Shown piece after piece: positions 48,255-60,890 of a stretch of 64,000 nucleotides of DNA. Origin of the DNA: Pseudomonas sp. C2B4. Its GTDB lineage: Bacteria > Pseudomonadota > Gammaproteobacteria > Pseudomonadales > Pseudomonadaceae. Each line of letters opens with the position of its first letter. The first letter of the stretch is position 1. The position numbers and the translations under genes are program-made. The notes under the pieces were generated by a model. The model was given only the letters and a program-made list of their open reading frames with translations, was not told the DNA's origin and searched no databases. Location of the stretch: positions 1 through 64,000 of the forward strand of contig NZ_JABFMU010000010.1 in the NCBI RefSeq assembly GCF_013359695.1, in the 5' to 3' direction.

Positions 48255-51200
48255 GCCTTCAATCCTGCGTGTAGATCCTGCAAGCGGCGTACGGTCTTCT
48301 CGGGACCGAACTTCAGCGCCTCGCAGATCGCTTCGCCAGCAGCAATGGTCGTGGTGCAGTAGATCTTGTGCTGCAGGGCATTGCGACGAATGGAATAGGA
48401 GTCAGCGATCGACTGGCGACCTTCGGTGGTGTTGATGATCAGGGTGACTTCGTCATTCTTGATCATGTCGACCACGTGCGGACGACCCTCGGTGACCTTG
48501 TTCACGCGGCGCACTTTCAGGCCTGCAGCTTCGATCAGCTTGGCAGTACCGGCAGTGGCAACCACTTCGAAGCCCAAGTTGATCAGATCACGGGCCACGC
48601 CTGCAACCAGCGGCTTGTCGTCGTCGCGCACGCTGATGAACGCAGTACCGCCGGTCGGCAGCACTTCGCTGGCGCCCATCTGGGCCTTGGCGAATGCTTC
48701 ACCGAAAGTGTCGCCCACACCCATCACTTCACCGGTGGACTTCATCTCAGGGCCGAGGATCGGGTCAACGCCAGGGAATTTGGCGAACGGGAACACCGCC
48801 TCTTTCACGCTGTAGAAATTCGGGATGATTTCCTTGGTGAAACCCAGTTCTTTCAGGGTTTTACCGGCCATCACGCGCGCTGCGATCATTGCCAGGGAAA
48901 CACCGATGCACTTGGACACGAAAGGCACGGTACGCGAGGCACGCGGGTTGACTTCGATGACGTAGATGTCTTCGCCTTGCAGCGCCAACTGTACGTTCAT
49001 CAGGCCAACCACGCCCAGTTCCAGGGCCATCTTCTTGACCTGTTCGCGCATCTCGTCCTGGATGTGCGCAGGCAGCGAGTACGGCGGCAGCGAGCACGCG
49101 GAGTCACCGGAGTGAACGCCGGCCTGCTCGATGTGCTGCATGATCGCGCCGATCACAACGTCTTTGCCGTCGCAGACAGCATCCACGTCCATTTCGATGG
49201 CGCAGTTGAGGAAGTGGTCCAGCAGCACCGGGCTGTCGTTGGACACTTGAACCGCTTCACGCAGGTAGCGCTTGAGTTCTTCTTCTTCGTAGACGATTTC
49301 CATCGCGCGACCGCCCAATACGTAGGACGGACGCACCACCAGCGGGTAGCCGATCTTGGCGGCAGCACGAATCGCTTCGTCTTCGCTGCGCACAGTGGCG
49401 TTTGGCGGCTGACGCAGGTTCAGGCGCTGGACCATTTGCTGGAAGCGCTCGCGGTCTTCGGCACGATCGATGGCGTCAGGGCTGGTGCCGATGATAGGCA
49501 CGCCGGCTGCTTCCAGGGCACGAGCCAGTTTCAGTGGGGTCTGGCCGCCGTACTGGACGATCACGCCTTTCGGCTTCTCGACGCGGACGATTTCCAGCAC
49601 GTCTTCCAGGGTTACTGGCTCGAAGTACAGACGATCGGAGGTGTCGTAGTCAGTGGAAACGGTTTCCGGATTGCAGTTGACCATGATGGTCTCGTACCCG
49701 TCATCGCGCAGCGCCAGTGCCGCGTGTACGCAGCAGTAGTCGAACTCGATACCCTGACCGATACGGTTAGGACCGCCGCCCAGGATCATGATCTTGTCGC
49801 GACCCGATGGCGCGGCTTCGCACTCTTCTTCGTACGTCGAGTAGAGGTAAGCAGTATCAGTGGCGAACTCGGCGGCGCAGGTGTCGACACGCTTGTAGAC
49901 CGGGAACACTTCGACTTTGTGGCGATGAGCACGCAGGCTCTTCTCGGTCACGCCCAACAATTTGGCCAGACGCTGATCGGAGAAGCCTTTGCGCTTGAGG
50001 CGGAACATCAGGTCGCGGTCGATGCTGGTCAGACCCAGGGTCTTGACCTTCTCTTCGTCCTTGATCAGATCTTCCATCTGCACCAGGAACCAAGGATCGA
50101 TCATGGTCATGCCGAAGATATCTTCAACGCTCATGCCGGCGCGCATTGCGTCCGCCACGTACCAGATACGCTCAGCCCCTGGAACGGTCAGCTCGCGCTT
50201 GAGTACGCTCATGCTTTCCGGGTTGCTCAGATCAACTTTCTCGTCCAGGCCGCAAACACCGACTTCCAGGCCACGCAGGGCTTTCTGCAGGGACTCCTGG
50301 AAGGTACGGCCGATTGCCATGACTTCACCTACCGACTTCATCTGAGTGGTCAGGCGCGCGTCAGCCTTGGAGAACTTCTCGAAGGCAAAGCGTGGCAGCT
50401 TGGTGACGACGTAGTCGATGGACGGTTCGAAGGACGCCGGGGTCTTGCCGCCGGTGATATCGTTCGACAGTTCGTCCAGGGTGTAGCCCACAGCCAGTTT
50501 GGCCGCGACCTTGGCGATCGGGAAACCGGTGGCTTTCGAAGCCAGTGCCGAGGAACGGGAAACGCGTGGGTTCATCTCGATCACGACCATGCGGCCGGTG
50601 TTCGGGCAGATACCGAACTGAACGTTGGAACCACCGGTTTCCACGCCGATCTCGCGCAGTACCGCCAGGGAGGCGTTACGCAGGATCTGGTATTCCTTGT
50701 CGGTCAGGGTCTGTGCAGGCGCCACGGTGATCGAGTCACCGGTGTGCACACCCATCGGGTCGAAGTTTTCGATGGAGCAGACGATGATGCAGTTGTCCTT
50801 CTTATCGCGGACAACCTCCATCTCGTACTCTTTCCAGCCGATCAGCGATTCGTCGATCAGCAGCTCTTTGGTCGGCGACAGATCCAGACCGCGGGCGCAG
50901 ATTTCTTCGAACTCTTCACGGTTGTAAGCGATACCGCCACCGGTGCCGCCCATGGTGAAGGACGGACGGATGATGCACGGGAAGCCCAGCTTCTCGAGGA
51001 CCGCGTTGGCCTCTTCCATGCTGTGGGCGATACCGGAACGCGGGCACGCCAGGCCGATGGACTTCATGGCCTTGTCGAAACGCGAACGGTCTTCAGCCTT
51101 GTCGATGGTGTCGGCGTTGGCACCGATCATTTCCACGCCGAACTTCTCCAGAACGCCTTCGCGCTCCAGATCCAGGGCGCAGTTCAGGGCAGTCTGGCCA

Positions 51201-51472
51201 CCCATGGTCGGCAGCAGTGCGTCCGGACGCTCTTTCTCGATGATCTTGGCAACGGTCTGCCATTTGATCGGTTCGATGTAGGTTGCATCAGCCATGGCCG
51301 GGTCGGTCATGATGGTGGCCGGGTTGGAGTTCACCAGGATGACGCGGTAACCCTCCTCGCGCAGGGCTTTACAGGCCTGGGCGCCGGAGTAGTCGAATTC
51401 GCAGGCCTGGCCGATCACGATCGGGCCAGCGCCGAGAATCAGGATGCTTTTAATGTCTGTACGTTTTGGCAT
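48251..51472 (-). CDS. carB: Carbamoyl-phosphate synthase large subunit
   Basis: Makes carbamoyl phosphate for pyrimidine and arginine synthesis from bicarbonate, ATP and ammonia delivered by CarA. The 1073-residue product has two ATP-grasp halves (about 1-400 and 550-935; signatures [15 protein letters not shown] and [17 protein letters not shown]), an oligomerisation domain between them and a C-terminal MGS-like allosteric domain where UMP and ornithine act in E. coli. The start at 51472 ([11 protein letters not shown]) follows gagtga; a GTG five codons upstream lacks a ribosome site. It is followed by greA. Confidence 0.97.
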   Translation of the reverse strand: MPKRTDIKSILILGAGPIVIGQACEFDYSGAQACKALREEGYRVILVNSNPATIMTDPAMADATYIEPIKWQTVAKIIEKERPDALLPTMGGQTALNCALDLEREGVLEKFGVEMIGANADTIDKAEDRSRFDKAMKSIGLACPRSGIAHSMEEANAVLEKLGFPCIIRPSFTMGGTGGGIAYNREEFEEICARGLDLSPTKELLIDESLIGWKEYEMEVVRDKKDNCIIVCSIENFDPMGVHTGDSITVAPAQTLTDKEYQILRNASLAVLREIGVETGGSNVQFGICPNTGRMVVIEMNPRVSRSSALASKATGFPIAKVAAKLAVGYTLDELSNDITGGKTPASFEPSIDYVVTKLPRFAFEKFSKADARLTTQMKSVGEVMAIGRTFQESLQKALRGLEVGVCGLDEKVDLSNPESMSVLKRELTVPGAERIWYVADAMRAGMSVEDIFGMTMIDPWFLVQMEDLIKDEEKVKTLGLTSIDRDLMFRLKRKGFSDQRLAKLLGVTEKSLRAHRHKVEVFPVYKRVDTCAAEFATDTAYLYSTYEEECEAAPSGRDKIMILGGGPNRIGQGIEFDYCCVHAALALRDDGYETIMVNCNPETVSTDYDTSDRLYFEPVTLEDVLEIVRVEKPKGVIVQYGGQTPLKLARALEAAGVPIIGTSPDAIDRAEDRERFQQMVQRLNLRQPPNATVRSEDEAIRAAAKIGYPLVVRPSYVLGGRAMEIVYEEEELKRYLREAVQVSNDSPVLLDHFLNCAIEMDVDAVCDGKDVVIGAIMQHIEQAGVHSGDSACSLPPYSLPAHIQDEMREQVKKMALELGVVGLMNVQLALQGEDIYVIEVNPRASRTVPFVSKCIGVSLAMIAARVMAGKTLKELGFTKEIIPNFYSVKEAVFPFAKFPGVDPILGPEMKSTGEVMGVGDTFGEAFAKAQMGASEVLPTGGTAFISVRDDDKPLVAGVARDLINLGFEVVATAGTAKLIEAAGLKVRRVNKVTEGRPHVVDMIKNDEVTLIINTTEGRQSIADSYSIRRNALQHKIYCTTTIAAGEAICEALKFGPEKTVRRLQDLHAGLKA

Positions 51473-51531
51473 GGGTTTGTCACTCAAATCCGCAGGTCAG
51501 TCGGCAAGCCGTCTTGTTCAATCTCTGAAGA

Positions 51532-51567
51532 CCTGAGGGGGCCACCGATATCGGGACCGCCCTCAGG
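51532..51567 (-). other. Stem-loop between carA and carB
   Basis: CCTGAGGG (51532-51539) pairs with CCCTCAGG (51560-51567), enclosing the inner palindrome CCGATATCGG (51545-51554). It lies in the 118-base carA-carB spacer, which has no gene. No U-run follows. Confidence 0.5.
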
Positions 51568-51590
51568 CTTTGCTACATCAGGGCGAGCGA

Positions 51591-52727
51591 TCAGCGTCGC
51601 TTGGCCATCTCATTGATGAAGCGATCGAACAATGGCGCTACGTCGTTCGGGCCAGGGCTGGCTTCAGGGTGACCCTGGAAGCTGAAGGCGCTCTTGTCGG
51701 TACGCTCGATCCCTTGCAGGGTGCCGTCGAACAGCGACTTGTGAATCGCGCGGACGTTGGCTGGCAGGGTCGTTTCGTCTACCGCAAAACCGTGGTTCTG
51801 GCTGGTGATCATCACAACGCCGGTGTCCAGGTCCTGGACCGGGTGGTTGGCACCGTGGTGGCCGTGACCCATTTTCAGGGTCTTGGCGCCAGAGGCCAGG
51901 GCCAGCAGTTGGTGACCGAGGCAGATACCGAAGACCGGGATCTCGGTTTCCAACACATCCTTGATCGCCTGGATCGCGTAGTCGCAAGGCTCCGGGTCGC
52001 CAGGGCCGTTGGACAGGAACACGCCGTCCGGTTTCAGCGCCAGTACATCGGCGGCCGGGGTTTGCGCCGGCACCACGGTCACGCGGCAACCGCGCTCGAC
52101 CAGCATGCGCAGGATGTTGACCTTGACGCCGTAGTCATAGGCGACCACGTGGTACGGCAGCTCGGAAGCTTCGATGGTTGCGTGGCTGTCGGTTTTCAGA
52201 TCCCAGACAGTCGAGCGCCACTCGTAGGAGTCCTTGGTGCTGACGACTTTTGCCAGGTCCATGCCCTTGAGGCCAGGGAAGCCTTGGGCGGCGGCGATGG
52301 CGGCTTCTTCGGAAATGTTGTCACCGGCCATGATGCAGCCGTTCTGCGCGCCTTTTTCACGCAGAATGCGCGTCAGGCGACGGGTGTCGATACCGGCGAT
52401 GGCCACAACGTTGTTGGCCTTCAGGTAGTCCGACAGGGACATCGTGTTACGCCAGTTGCTCGCCACCAGGGGCAGGTCACGGATAACCAGGCCAGCGGAC
52501 CAGACGCGGTTCGACTCGGCGTCTTCCGGCGTGGTGCCGGTGTTGCCGATGTGTGGGTAAGTCAGGGTAACGATCTGTTGGGCGTAGGAAGGATCGGTAA
52601 GGATTTCCTGATAGCCGGTCATTGCGGTGTTGAACACCACCTCACCAACGGTCTGACCGTCGGCTCCAATGGCTTCGCCGCGAAAAATGCTGCCATCAGC
52701 AAGGGCGAGTATGGCTGGCTTAGTCAA
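51591..52727 (-). CDS. carA: Carbamoyl-phosphate synthase small subunit
   Basis: Glutamine amidotransferase subunit, 378 residues. An N-terminal CPSase domain (1-150) is followed by a class I glutaminase domain with the nucleophile cysteine in [15 protein letters not shown] (near 268) and the histidine and glutamate in GHPEASPGP near 353. The start is TTG at 52727, chosen for its perfect gggagg site six bases upstream and the family N-terminus [13 protein letters not shown]. It is the first gene of carA-carB-greA and is preceded by an attenuator-like leader. Confidence 0.97.
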   Translation of the reverse strand: MTKPAILALADGSIFRGEAIGADGQTVGEVVFNTAMTGYQEILTDPSYAQQIVTLTYPHIGNTGTTPEDAESNRVWSAGLVIRDLPLVASNWRNTMSLSDYLKANNVVAIAGIDTRRLTRILREKGAQNGCIMAGDNISEEAAIAAAQGFPGLKGMDLAKVVSTKDSYEWRSTVWDLKTDSHATIEASELPYHVVAYDYGVKVNILRMLVERGCRVTVVPAQTPAADVLALKPDGVFLSNGPGDPEPCDYAIQAIKDVLETEIPVFGICLGHQLLALASGAKTLKMGHGHHGANHPVQDLDTGVVMITSQNHGFAVDETTLPANVRAIHKSLFDGTLQGIERTDKSAFSFQGHPEASPGPNDVAPLFDRFINEMAKRR

Positions 52728-52772
52728 GAAGACCTCCCGTAAATAAAGCCTGAAAGGGCGATCGCAGGTTGT

Positions 52773-52852
52773 AAAAAAGCGGAGTGACGTATGGACACGT
52801 CACCCCGCTTCTTCACTGAATTATTCTGCGCGCTTTTAGTGGACACACTAAA
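52773..52852 (-). promoter_or_regulatory. Attenuator-like leader of carA
   Basis: On the minus strand a 7-pair hairpin (52835-52852, CACTAAA/TTTAGTG) is followed by a strong terminator. In the terminator AAGCGG/CCGCTT and TGACGT/ACGTCA stems run from 52777 to 52810, then six U (complement of 52773-52778). The U-run ends 45 bases before the carA start. Terminator in the leader, in the direction of the gene, points to transcription attenuation. Confidence 0.65.
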
Positions 52853-52940
52853 GCTGTAGCTTACAGAAAAAGGCATTTTTGGTCTACCGCCAATGAGCCC
52901 GAAAGGCCGGAGAATGCGACAGGTCGTCGCTTGGCGGAAT

Positions 52941-52972
52941 AAAACCGGGCCCAAACCCTAGGTTTGAGCCCG
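52941..52972 (-). terminator. Rho-independent terminator of dapB
   Basis: CGGGCTCAAACC pairs with GGTTTGGGCCCG (one G-U) and is followed on the minus strand by GTTTTATT. It lies 15 bases past the dapB stop, before the carA promoter region. Confidence 0.8.
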
Positions 52973-52986
52973 ATTTCAGGCACATC

Positions 52987-54925
<1,939 letters not shown>

Positions 54926-55150
54926 AAGTCATTTGCACTCTTGAGGACGTTCGGCAAACCTCTCCTGAGCCCTGCCAAACTCGTTGAGCCCCAATACAGG
55001 CCCGGACCCAACTCACGTCAATTCAACGATCCTGGTCTTTGTTTCAGTGCGGCACCTTCGGCTCGGAAAGCAGGAGCATTCCCGACCATACCGCCAGCAC
55101 CCGAACCTTGTCGCATGCTGTAAAAATTCGCGTATTCCAGACACGCCAAC

Positions 55151-55168
55151 GCGGGAGCAAGCTCCCGC
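55151..55168. repeat. Solo REP-like hairpin between dnaJ and dnaK
   Basis: GCGGGAGC and GCTCCCGC pair tightly. The sequence gggagcaagctccc is related to, but shorter than, the REP cores elsewhere in this window. The rest of the 298-base gap 54926-55223 holds no gene that I can see. Confidence 0.55.
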
Positions 55169-55223
55169 GCGGCGACATCCTACCAGTCACCGCCTCAAGG
55201 CAGTCAACCGGCCGACCAACAAC

Positions 55224-57140
55224 TTACTTGTGGTCTTTGACTTCTTCGAACTCAGCATCGACCACGTCATCAGCCTTCTCAGCCGATTCGTCTTTCGGTG
55301 CCGCACCTTCTGCTGGCTGTGCCTGCTCGGCATACATCTTCTGAGCCACTGGCGCGGAGACCTTGGACAGCTCTTCAACCTTGGCTTCGATCGCAGCCTT
55401 GTCGTCGCCTTTTACAGCGGCTTCCAGCGCAACTACAGCAGCCTCGATTGCGGTTTTCTCTTCAGCGCTCACCTTGTCGCCAGCATCAGCGACCATTTTG
55501 CGCGTCGAGTGAACCAGTGCATCACCCTGGTTACGAGCAGCGGCCAGCTCTTCAAACTTGCGGTCTTCCTCGGCGTTAGCTTCGGCGTCACGCACCATGC
55601 GCTCGATTTCTTCGTCGGACAGACCGGAGTTGGCCTTGATCACGATCGACTGAGTCTTGCCGGTAGCCTTGTCCTTGGCGCCTACGTGCAGAATGCCGTT
55701 GGCATCGATGTCGAAGGTCACTTCGATTTGTGGCACACCACGTGGAGCTGGTGGAATCTCGGCCAGGTCGAACTTGCCCAGGGACTTGTTCTGCGCCGCC
55801 TGCTTACGCTCACCTTGCAGCACGTGAATGGTCACGGCGCCCTGGTTGTCATCGGCCGTCGAGAACACTTGCGATTTCTTGGTAGGAATCGTGGTGTTTT
55901 TCTCGATCAGCGCGGTCATCACGCCACCCATGGTTTCGATACCCAGGGTCAGCGGGCTGACGTCCAGCAGCAGTACGTCTTTCACATCACCGGCCAGAAC
56001 AGCGCCCTGGATCGCAGCACCCATGGCAACGGCTTCGTCCGGGTTCACGTCTTTACGAGCTTCTTTACCGAAGAACTCGGTCACCAGCTTCTGAACCAGT
56101 GGCATACGGGTCTGACCACCAACCAGGATCACGTCGTTGATCGAACCAACGTCGATACCGGAGTCTTTCAGAGCGATGCGGCAAGGCTCAATGGTACGTT
56201 GAACCAGGTCTTCTACCAGCGCTTCCAGCTTGGCGCGGGAGATCTTCACGTTCAGGTGCTTAGGACCGGTGGCGTCTGCAGTGATGTACGGCAGGTTCAC
56301 GTCGGTCGACTGAGCGGACGACAGCTCGATCTTGGCTTTTTCAGCGGCTTCTTTCAGGCGCTGCATTGCCAGCGGATCACCTTTGAGGTTCATGCCGCTT
56401 TCTTTCTTGAATTCGTCGACGAGGTAGTCGATCAGACGAATGTCAAAGTCTTCACCGCCCAGGAAGGTGTCACCGTTGGTGGCCAACACTTCGAACTGGT
56501 GCTCGCCATCGACTTCGGCGATTTCGATCACGGAAACGTCGAAAGTACCGCCACCCAGGTCATAAACGATCACGGTGTGGTCGCCCTTGGCCTTGTCCAT
56601 GCCGTATGCCAGAGCGGCCGCGGTCGGTTCGTTGATGATACGTTTTACGTCCAGGCCCGCGATGCGGCCGGCGTCTTTGGTGGCTTGACGCTGGCTGTCG
56701 TTGAAGTAGGCCGGAACGGTGATCACCGCTTCAGTCACAGGCTCGCCGAGGTAGTCTTCGGCGGTCTTCTTCATTTTCTTCAGAATTTCAGCCGAGATTT
56801 GTGGCGGAGCCATTTTCTGGCCGTTCACTTCAACCCAAGCGTCGTTGTTGTCAGCCTTGACGATCTTGTAAGGGACCATCTGGATGTCTTTCTGTACCAC
56901 TTCTTCTTCGAAGCGACGACCGATCAGACGCTTCACCGCGTACAGGGTGTTGTGCGGATTGGTCACAGCCTGACGCTTGGCCGACTGGCCAACCAGGATT
57001 TCGCCGTCGTTGGCGTAAGCGATGATCGACGGCGTGGTGCGCGCGCCTTCGGCGTTTTCAATAACTTTTGCCTTGCCGTTTTCCAGCACGGAGACGCAGG
57101 AGTTGGTAGTCCCCAGGTCGATACCGATAATTTTGCCCAT
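55224..57140 (-). CDS. dnaK: Chaperone protein DnaK (Hsp70)
   Basis: Central ATP-dependent folding chaperone, 638 residues. The nucleotide-binding domain (1-385) shows [11 protein letters not shown] and [21 protein letters not shown] phosphate loops and [11 protein letters not shown]. It is followed by the linker VLLLDVSPL, the substrate-binding domain and a lid ending in the EEVKD-type acidic tail ([14 protein letters not shown]). The start at 57140 has gggag eight bases upstream; the GTG two codons earlier is too close to it. An RpoH promoter lies at 57222-57247. Confidence 0.98.
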   Translation of the reverse strand: MGKIIGIDLGTTNSCVSVLENGKAKVIENAEGARTTPSIIAYANDGEILVGQSAKRQAVTNPHNTLYAVKRLIGRRFEEEVVQKDIQMVPYKIVKADNNDAWVEVNGQKMAPPQISAEILKKMKKTAEDYLGEPVTEAVITVPAYFNDSQRQATKDAGRIAGLDVKRIINEPTAAALAYGMDKAKGDHTVIVYDLGGGTFDVSVIEIAEVDGEHQFEVLATNGDTFLGGEDFDIRLIDYLVDEFKKESGMNLKGDPLAMQRLKEAAEKAKIELSSAQSTDVNLPYITADATGPKHLNVKISRAKLEALVEDLVQRTIEPCRIALKDSGIDVGSINDVILVGGQTRMPLVQKLVTEFFGKEARKDVNPDEAVAMGAAIQGAVLAGDVKDVLLLDVSPLTLGIETMGGVMTALIEKNTTIPTKKSQVFSTADDNQGAVTIHVLQGERKQAAQNKSLGKFDLAEIPPAPRGVPQIEVTFDIDANGILHVGAKDKATGKTQSIVIKANSGLSDEEIERMVRDAEANAEEDRKFEELAAARNQGDALVHSTRKMVADAGDKVSAEEKTAIEAAVVALEAAVKGDDKAAIEAKVEELSKVSAPVAQKMYAEQAQPAEGAAPKDESAEKADDVVDAEFEEVKDHK

Positions 57141-57221
57141 GTTCACTCTCCCGAAACTTTGGATTTGGTTGCCGCAGCGGTTGTGGCCAACTGCGGTAGC
57201 ACTTAAACGCTTGACTTCTAA

Positions 57222-57247
57222 ATGGGGGCCTTGCGGCTAATTTCAAG
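57222..57247 (-). promoter_or_regulatory. Heat-shock (RpoH) promoter of dnaK
   Basis: On the minus strand CTTGAA (complement of 57242-57247) and CCCCAT (complement of 57222-57227) are 14 bases apart, matching the sigma-32 consensus. It lies 82 bases before the dnaK start and overlaps the end of grpE. Confidence 0.85.
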
Positions 57248-57809
57248 CCTGCTCATCAATAGAAGGCGAAACTGGCGCAGGGGCCTTGCTGACCACGACC
57301 ATCGCCGGGCGCAGCAGGCGTCCGTTGAGCTGGTAACCCTTTTGGAACACCTTGAGCACGCTGTTCGGCTCGAGGTCCGCGCTTTCCTGCATGGCCATCG
57401 CCTGATGCAGGACGGCGTTGAACGGTTCGCCATGCGGATCGATCGCTTCCAGCTGATAACGTTTCAGGGTGTCCTGGAACATTTTCAGGGTCAGCTCGAT
57501 GCCTTCGCGCATTGGGCGGATGCTTTCGTCATCCGGGCTGGACAACTCCAGGCCGCGCTCCAGACTGTCAATGATCGGCAGCAGGTCGCCGGCGAATTTT
57601 TCCAGCGCGAACTTGTGAGCCTTTTCTACATCCTGCTCGGCGCGACGGCGGACGTTCTGCAGATCGGCGGCCACACGCAAAGCCTGATCCTGCGCACCTG
57701 CCAGTTGCTCTTCGAGCACTTGTACACGAGCCGCCAGGTCTTCACCCGAAGCCTCGGGCGCCTGGTTGGCGTCTGGGTTTTGCGTATCCACTGTCTGTTC
57801 GTCAGCCAT
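57243..57809 (-). CDS. grpE: Nucleotide exchange factor GrpE
   Basis: Releases ADP from DnaK, 188 residues. It has a disordered acidic N-terminus (1-30), a long coiled coil (about 30-80), a four-helix bundle and the C-terminal beta domain (about 130-180; [16 protein letters not shown] and [20 protein letters not shown]). The start has aaaggag upstream. It is the first heat-shock gene of the grpE-dnaK-dnaJ set, with its own RpoH promoter. Confidence 0.97.
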   Translation of the reverse strand: MADEQTVDTQNPDANQAPEASGEDLAARVQVLEEQLAGAQDQALRVAADLQNVRRRAEQDVEKAHKFALEKFAGDLLPIIDSLERGLELSSPDDESIRPMREGIELTLKMFQDTLKRYQLEAIDPHGEPFNAVLHQAMAMQESADLEPNSVLKVFQKGYQLNGRLLRPAMVVVSKAPAPVSPSIDEQA

Positions 57810-57864
57810 AGAATTCTCCTTTCAATAACGTCCGCGAGCCTGACTCGCGCTTCTGCCCAGCTAT

Positions 57865-57890
57865 ATGGGGCCGCAAAATTCAGCTTCAAG
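57865..57890 (-). promoter_or_regulatory. Heat-shock (RpoH) promoter of grpE
   Basis: CTTGAA (complement of 57885-57890) and CCCCAT (complement of 57865-57870) with a 14-base spacer, on the minus strand, 55 bases before the grpE start. It has the same spacing as the dnaK promoter. Confidence 0.85.
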
Positions 57891-58010
57891 GGGCATCAGC
57901 GCATTAACCCTACAAAAAACACCTGCATTGTCATTCCAGCGCGCACTAAGGATTTCGTCGGATCAAGCGAATCGACCTAACGACGGGCATTGTCAGCCAG
58001 AAACAAAACA

Positions 58011-58026
58011 CTGTATAAATAACCAG
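58011..58026 (+). promoter_or_regulatory. LexA (SOS) box of recN
   Basis: CTGTATAAATAACCAG matches CTGT-N8-ACAG with one mismatch in the right half. It lies 25 bases before recN and overlaps a possible -10 (TATAAA), so LexA binding should block transcription until DNA damage. Confidence 0.8.
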
Positions 58027-58050
58027 ACCTAATACCTGGGAGCGGCCTTT

Positions 58051-59724
58051 ATGCTGGTGCACCTGTCCGTACACAACTACGCCATCGTTGAACATCTCGA
58101 TCTCGAACTCGATCGCGGGATGAGCGTCATCACAGGGGAAACCGGCGCCGGCAAGTCGATCATGCTCGACGCCCTGGGCCTGACCCTTGGCGATCGCGCC
58201 GATAGCGGTGTGGTTCGCCCCGGCGCAGACAAGGCCGACATCCTGGCAACCTTTGATCTGGCCGATATTCCGGAAGCCGGCGCATGGCTGGCGGAGCGCG
58301 ACCTCGAGAACGATGGCCCGTGCATCCTGCGCAGGGTCATCACGGCAGAAGGACGTTCACGCGGCTATATCAACGGCACACCCTGCCCCCTTGGCGATCT
58401 CAAGGCGCTGGGCGAACTGCTGATCGATATCCACAGCCAGCACGAACACCAGTCCCTGCTCAAGACCGACACCCACCGCCGCCTGCTTGACGAATACGCC
58501 GGCGCGACGGACCTCGCCCGCCAGGTACAGCTTGCCGCCCAACGCTGGCGCCAGACTCGACAGGAACTTGAGCGACTCTCCAACTCAGGCGACGAGCAAC
58601 GTGCCCGCCACCAGTTGCTCAGCTATCAACTTGAGGAGCTGGAAAACCTCGGCCTTGGGGAAAACGAGCTGGAGCAGCTGGAGCAGGAACACAAGAACCT
58701 GACCAATGCTGAAACACTGCTGGGCATCTGCCGGCAAGTGGTAGAACAATGCAGCGAAAGTGATTCCGGCAACGTATTGAACGCCCTGACTGCCAGCCTT
58801 AACCGACTGTCGAGCGTGAATAACTCAATCGGCGCGCTGGGCGAAGCCAGCAGCCTGCTGACAAGTGCGCAGATCCAGGTCGAAGAAGCGGTGGGCGAGC
58901 TGAACCGCTTCCTCGACAACTTCGATGCCGACCCCTCTCGCCTTCAGTACCTGGAAGAGCGCCTCGACTCGATCTACACCCTGGCACGCAAACACCGCAT
59001 CCAGCCAACCGAAGTCGCCGAAATGCAGCAGAAGTTGCTGGATGAAATCGAAACCCTGAATGCCAATGACGAATCCATCGAGCGACTGAGCGATGAGCTG
59101 TCGTCCTATGCCCGCCACTATCAGGAAAAGGCCCGGGAGCTGAGCGACTTGCGTCATCAAGCCTCAAGCAGCCTGGCCAGCGCCGTGGAACAGGAAATCC
59201 AGCGCCTGGGCATGCCCGGTGGCCGCTTCACTATTGAACTGCGCCCCAATAGCGGCGACGAGTTGCTGCCTAATGGGCTTGAGCAGGTGGAGTTGCTGGT
59301 CAGTGCCAACCCGGGGCAGCCATTGAAAGCCTTGGCGAAGGTGGCATCGGGCGGCGAACTTTCGCGGATCAGCCTGGCCATTCAGGTGATCACCGCACAA
59401 ACCTCTCGCGTACCCACCCTGGTATTCGACGAAGTGGACGTGGGCATCGGCGGCCCGACGGCCGAGATCGTCGGCCAGTTGCTGCGCCGGCTCGGGGAGC
59501 GAGGACAGGTTCTGACGGTAACCCACTTGCCCCAGGTAGCTGCGCAAGGCCATCAGCATTTATTTGTGCACAAAGTGCGCGGTGAAGATGCCACTCGTAC
59601 TGCCGTCTCCAAATTGAGCAAGAACGATCGTGTCGAGGAAGTGGCGCGAATGCTTGGCGGTATCGACCTTACGAAGGAATCCCTGGCCCACGCCAAAAAA
59701 ATGGTGATTACCGCAAAGGTTTAA
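58051..59724 (+). CDS. recN: DNA repair protein RecN
   Basis: SMC-like ATPase acting early in double-strand break repair, 557 residues. Walker A GETGAGKS lies near 29-36, a long central coiled coil spans about 150-380, and the C-terminal half has the ABC signature ASGGELSRISLA (near 433) and Walker B PTLVFDEVDVGIGG (near 460). The start has gggag ten bases upstream and follows a LexA box. It diverges from grpE and converges with fur. Confidence 0.97.
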   Translation: MLVHLSVHNYAIVEHLDLELDRGMSVITGETGAGKSIMLDALGLTLGDRADSGVVRPGADKADILATFDLADIPEAGAWLAERDLENDGPCILRRVITAEGRSRGYINGTPCPLGDLKALGELLIDIHSQHEHQSLLKTDTHRRLLDEYAGATDLARQVQLAAQRWRQTRQELERLSNSGDEQRARHQLLSYQLEELENLGLGENELEQLEQEHKNLTNAETLLGICRQVVEQCSESDSGNVLNALTASLNRLSSVNNSIGALGEASSLLTSAQIQVEEAVGELNRFLDNFDADPSRLQYLEERLDSIYTLARKHRIQPTEVAEMQQKLLDEIETLNANDESIERLSDELSSYARHYQEKARELSDLRHQASSSLASAVEQEIQRLGMPGGRFTIELRPNSGDELLPNGLEQVELLVSANPGQPLKALAKVASGGELSRISLAIQVITAQTSRVPTLVFDEVDVGIGGPTAEIVGQLLRRLGERGQVLTVTHLPQVAAQGHQHLFVHKVRGEDATRTAVSKLSKNDRVEEVARMLGGIDLTKESLAHAKKMVITAKV

Positions 59725-59737
59725 GACTGGCAGAAAG

Positions 59738-59767
59738 CACGAAGGCGACCCTGAGGTCGCCTTCGTT
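59738..59767. terminator. Bidirectional terminator between recN and fur
   Basis: ACGAAGGCGACC (59739-59750) and GGTCGCCTTCGT (59755-59766) make a perfect 12-pair stem with a CTGA loop, between two convergent stop codons. The U-runs are short. Confidence 0.7.
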
Positions 59768-59799
59768 CGTTTCGCGAACCTGGCGTTCGCGCGACATGC

Positions 59800-60204
59800 T
59801 TACTTTTTCTTGCGTACGTACAGCACCAGATTGTGATCAACCATCTCGAAGCCATACTTGTCGACGATTGCTTTCTGCAGGCGCTCGATTTCTTCGTCGA
59901 AGAATTCGATCACTTCACTGGTCTCGACGTTGACCATATGGTCGTGATGCTTGCCGTCGTCCAGCTCGAAGACCGCATGGCCTCCGTCGAAGTTGTGCCG
60001 CACCACAAGGCCAGCTGCCTCGAACTGAGTCAGTACACGGTAAACCGTGGCCAGACCGACGTCCTCACCAGCCTCCATCAGTGCCTTGTAGACATCCTCG
60101 GCACTCATGTGGCGCTGCTCGGCGGAGTCGAGCATTTGCAGAATTTTGACCCGTGGCAGGGTCACTTTGAGGCCGGCTTTGCGTAGTTCGCTATTTTCAA
60201 CCAT
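59800..60204 (-). CDS. fur: Ferric uptake regulator Fur
   Basis: Fe(II)-dependent repressor of iron uptake genes such as the piu cluster, 134 residues. The winged helix (1-80; LPRVKILQMLDSAEQRHMSAEDVY) is followed by the dimer domain with the metal site HHDHMV near 87-92 and ligands at the C-terminal side (VDHNLVLY). I find no cysteine anywhere in the protein, so the CxxC structural zinc site of E. coli Fur is absent. It diverges from bamE. Confidence 0.97.
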   Translation of the reverse strand: MVENSELRKAGLKVTLPRVKILQMLDSAEQRHMSAEDVYKALMEAGEDVGLATVYRVLTQFEAAGLVVRHNFDGGHAVFELDDGKHHDHMVNVETSEVIEFFDEEIERLQKAIVDKYGFEMVDHNLVLYVRKKK

Positions 60205-60301
60205 GGTCAGCTTTCTCGCGATGCTGCTTCGCAGCTTCTCTTAATGCGGGTATGATCGGCGTTTACGTTGTCCCAGCCAAGATAGTGGAAGTCGCCCACC
60301 G

Positions 60302-60829
60302 ATGCAAAACACCAAGCTCTTGCTAACCAGTTTCACCTTTGTGGGACTGCTCGCACTCGCCGGTTGTTCATTCCCCGGGGTTTACAAAATCGACATCCAG
60401 CAGGGCAATGTCGTCACGCAGGACATGATAGACCAGTTACGCCCGGGAATGACCCGTAAGCAAGTAAGGTTTATCATGGGCAATCCACTGCTGACCGACA
60501 CGTTCCACGCCGATCGCTGGGATTACCTGTACAGCCTGCAACCAGGGGGCGGTGAACGCCAACAGGAACGCATTAGCGTTATCTTCAACCCAAATGATCA
60601 ACTTGTCAGCCTCTCTGGTGATTTCATGCCAGGCGTGAGCCGCGACGAGGCTATCCTTGGCAAGGATAGCGGTACTACCGTGACCGCACCGACTGAAAAC
60701 GCCGAGAAGCCAAAACCGGAAAAATCAGTCAAACCGGGCTCTTTGCTGGATCAAATCCAGAAAGAGGTGGACGGTGTAGAAACTGTCCCAGTCCCGACTC
60801 CGGAACCACTGGACACCTCGCCGCAATAA
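60302..60829 (+). CDS. bamE: Outer membrane assembly factor BamE (OmlA)
   Basis: Lipoprotein subunit of the BAM complex that inserts outer-membrane beta-barrels, 175 residues. The lipobox LLALAGC puts the lipidated cysteine at 22. The SmpA/OmlA domain (about 30-120; [22 protein letters not shown] and [11 protein letters not shown]) is followed by a proline-rich low-complexity tail. It is divergent from fur, as in P. aeruginosa omlA-fur. Confidence 0.96.
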   Translation: MQNTKLLLTSFTFVGLLALAGCSFPGVYKIDIQQGNVVTQDMIDQLRPGMTRKQVRFIMGNPLLTDTFHADRWDYLYSLQPGGGERQQERISVIFNPNDQLVSLSGDFMPGVSRDEAILGKDSGTTVTAPTENAEKPKPEKSVKPGSLLDQIQKEVDGVETVPVPTPEPLDTSPQ

Positions 60830-60842
60830 TTTGCGACGTAAT

Positions 60843-60869
60843 AAAAAACCCGGAATGGCCGGGTTTTTT
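60843..60869. terminator. Bidirectional terminator between bamE and rnfH
   Basis: aaaaaacccgg and ccgggtttttt form a perfect stem with flanking A- and T-runs, between convergent bamE and rnfH. Confidence 0.9.
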
Positions 60870-60890
60870 GTTGCCTGGCGTTTATGCCAC

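Noticed and set aside
48368..51616. 1082-codon open frame opposite carB
   Set aside because: Shadow of carB in GC-rich DNA; composition is Arg/His/Val/Gly-rich and no motif is recognisable.
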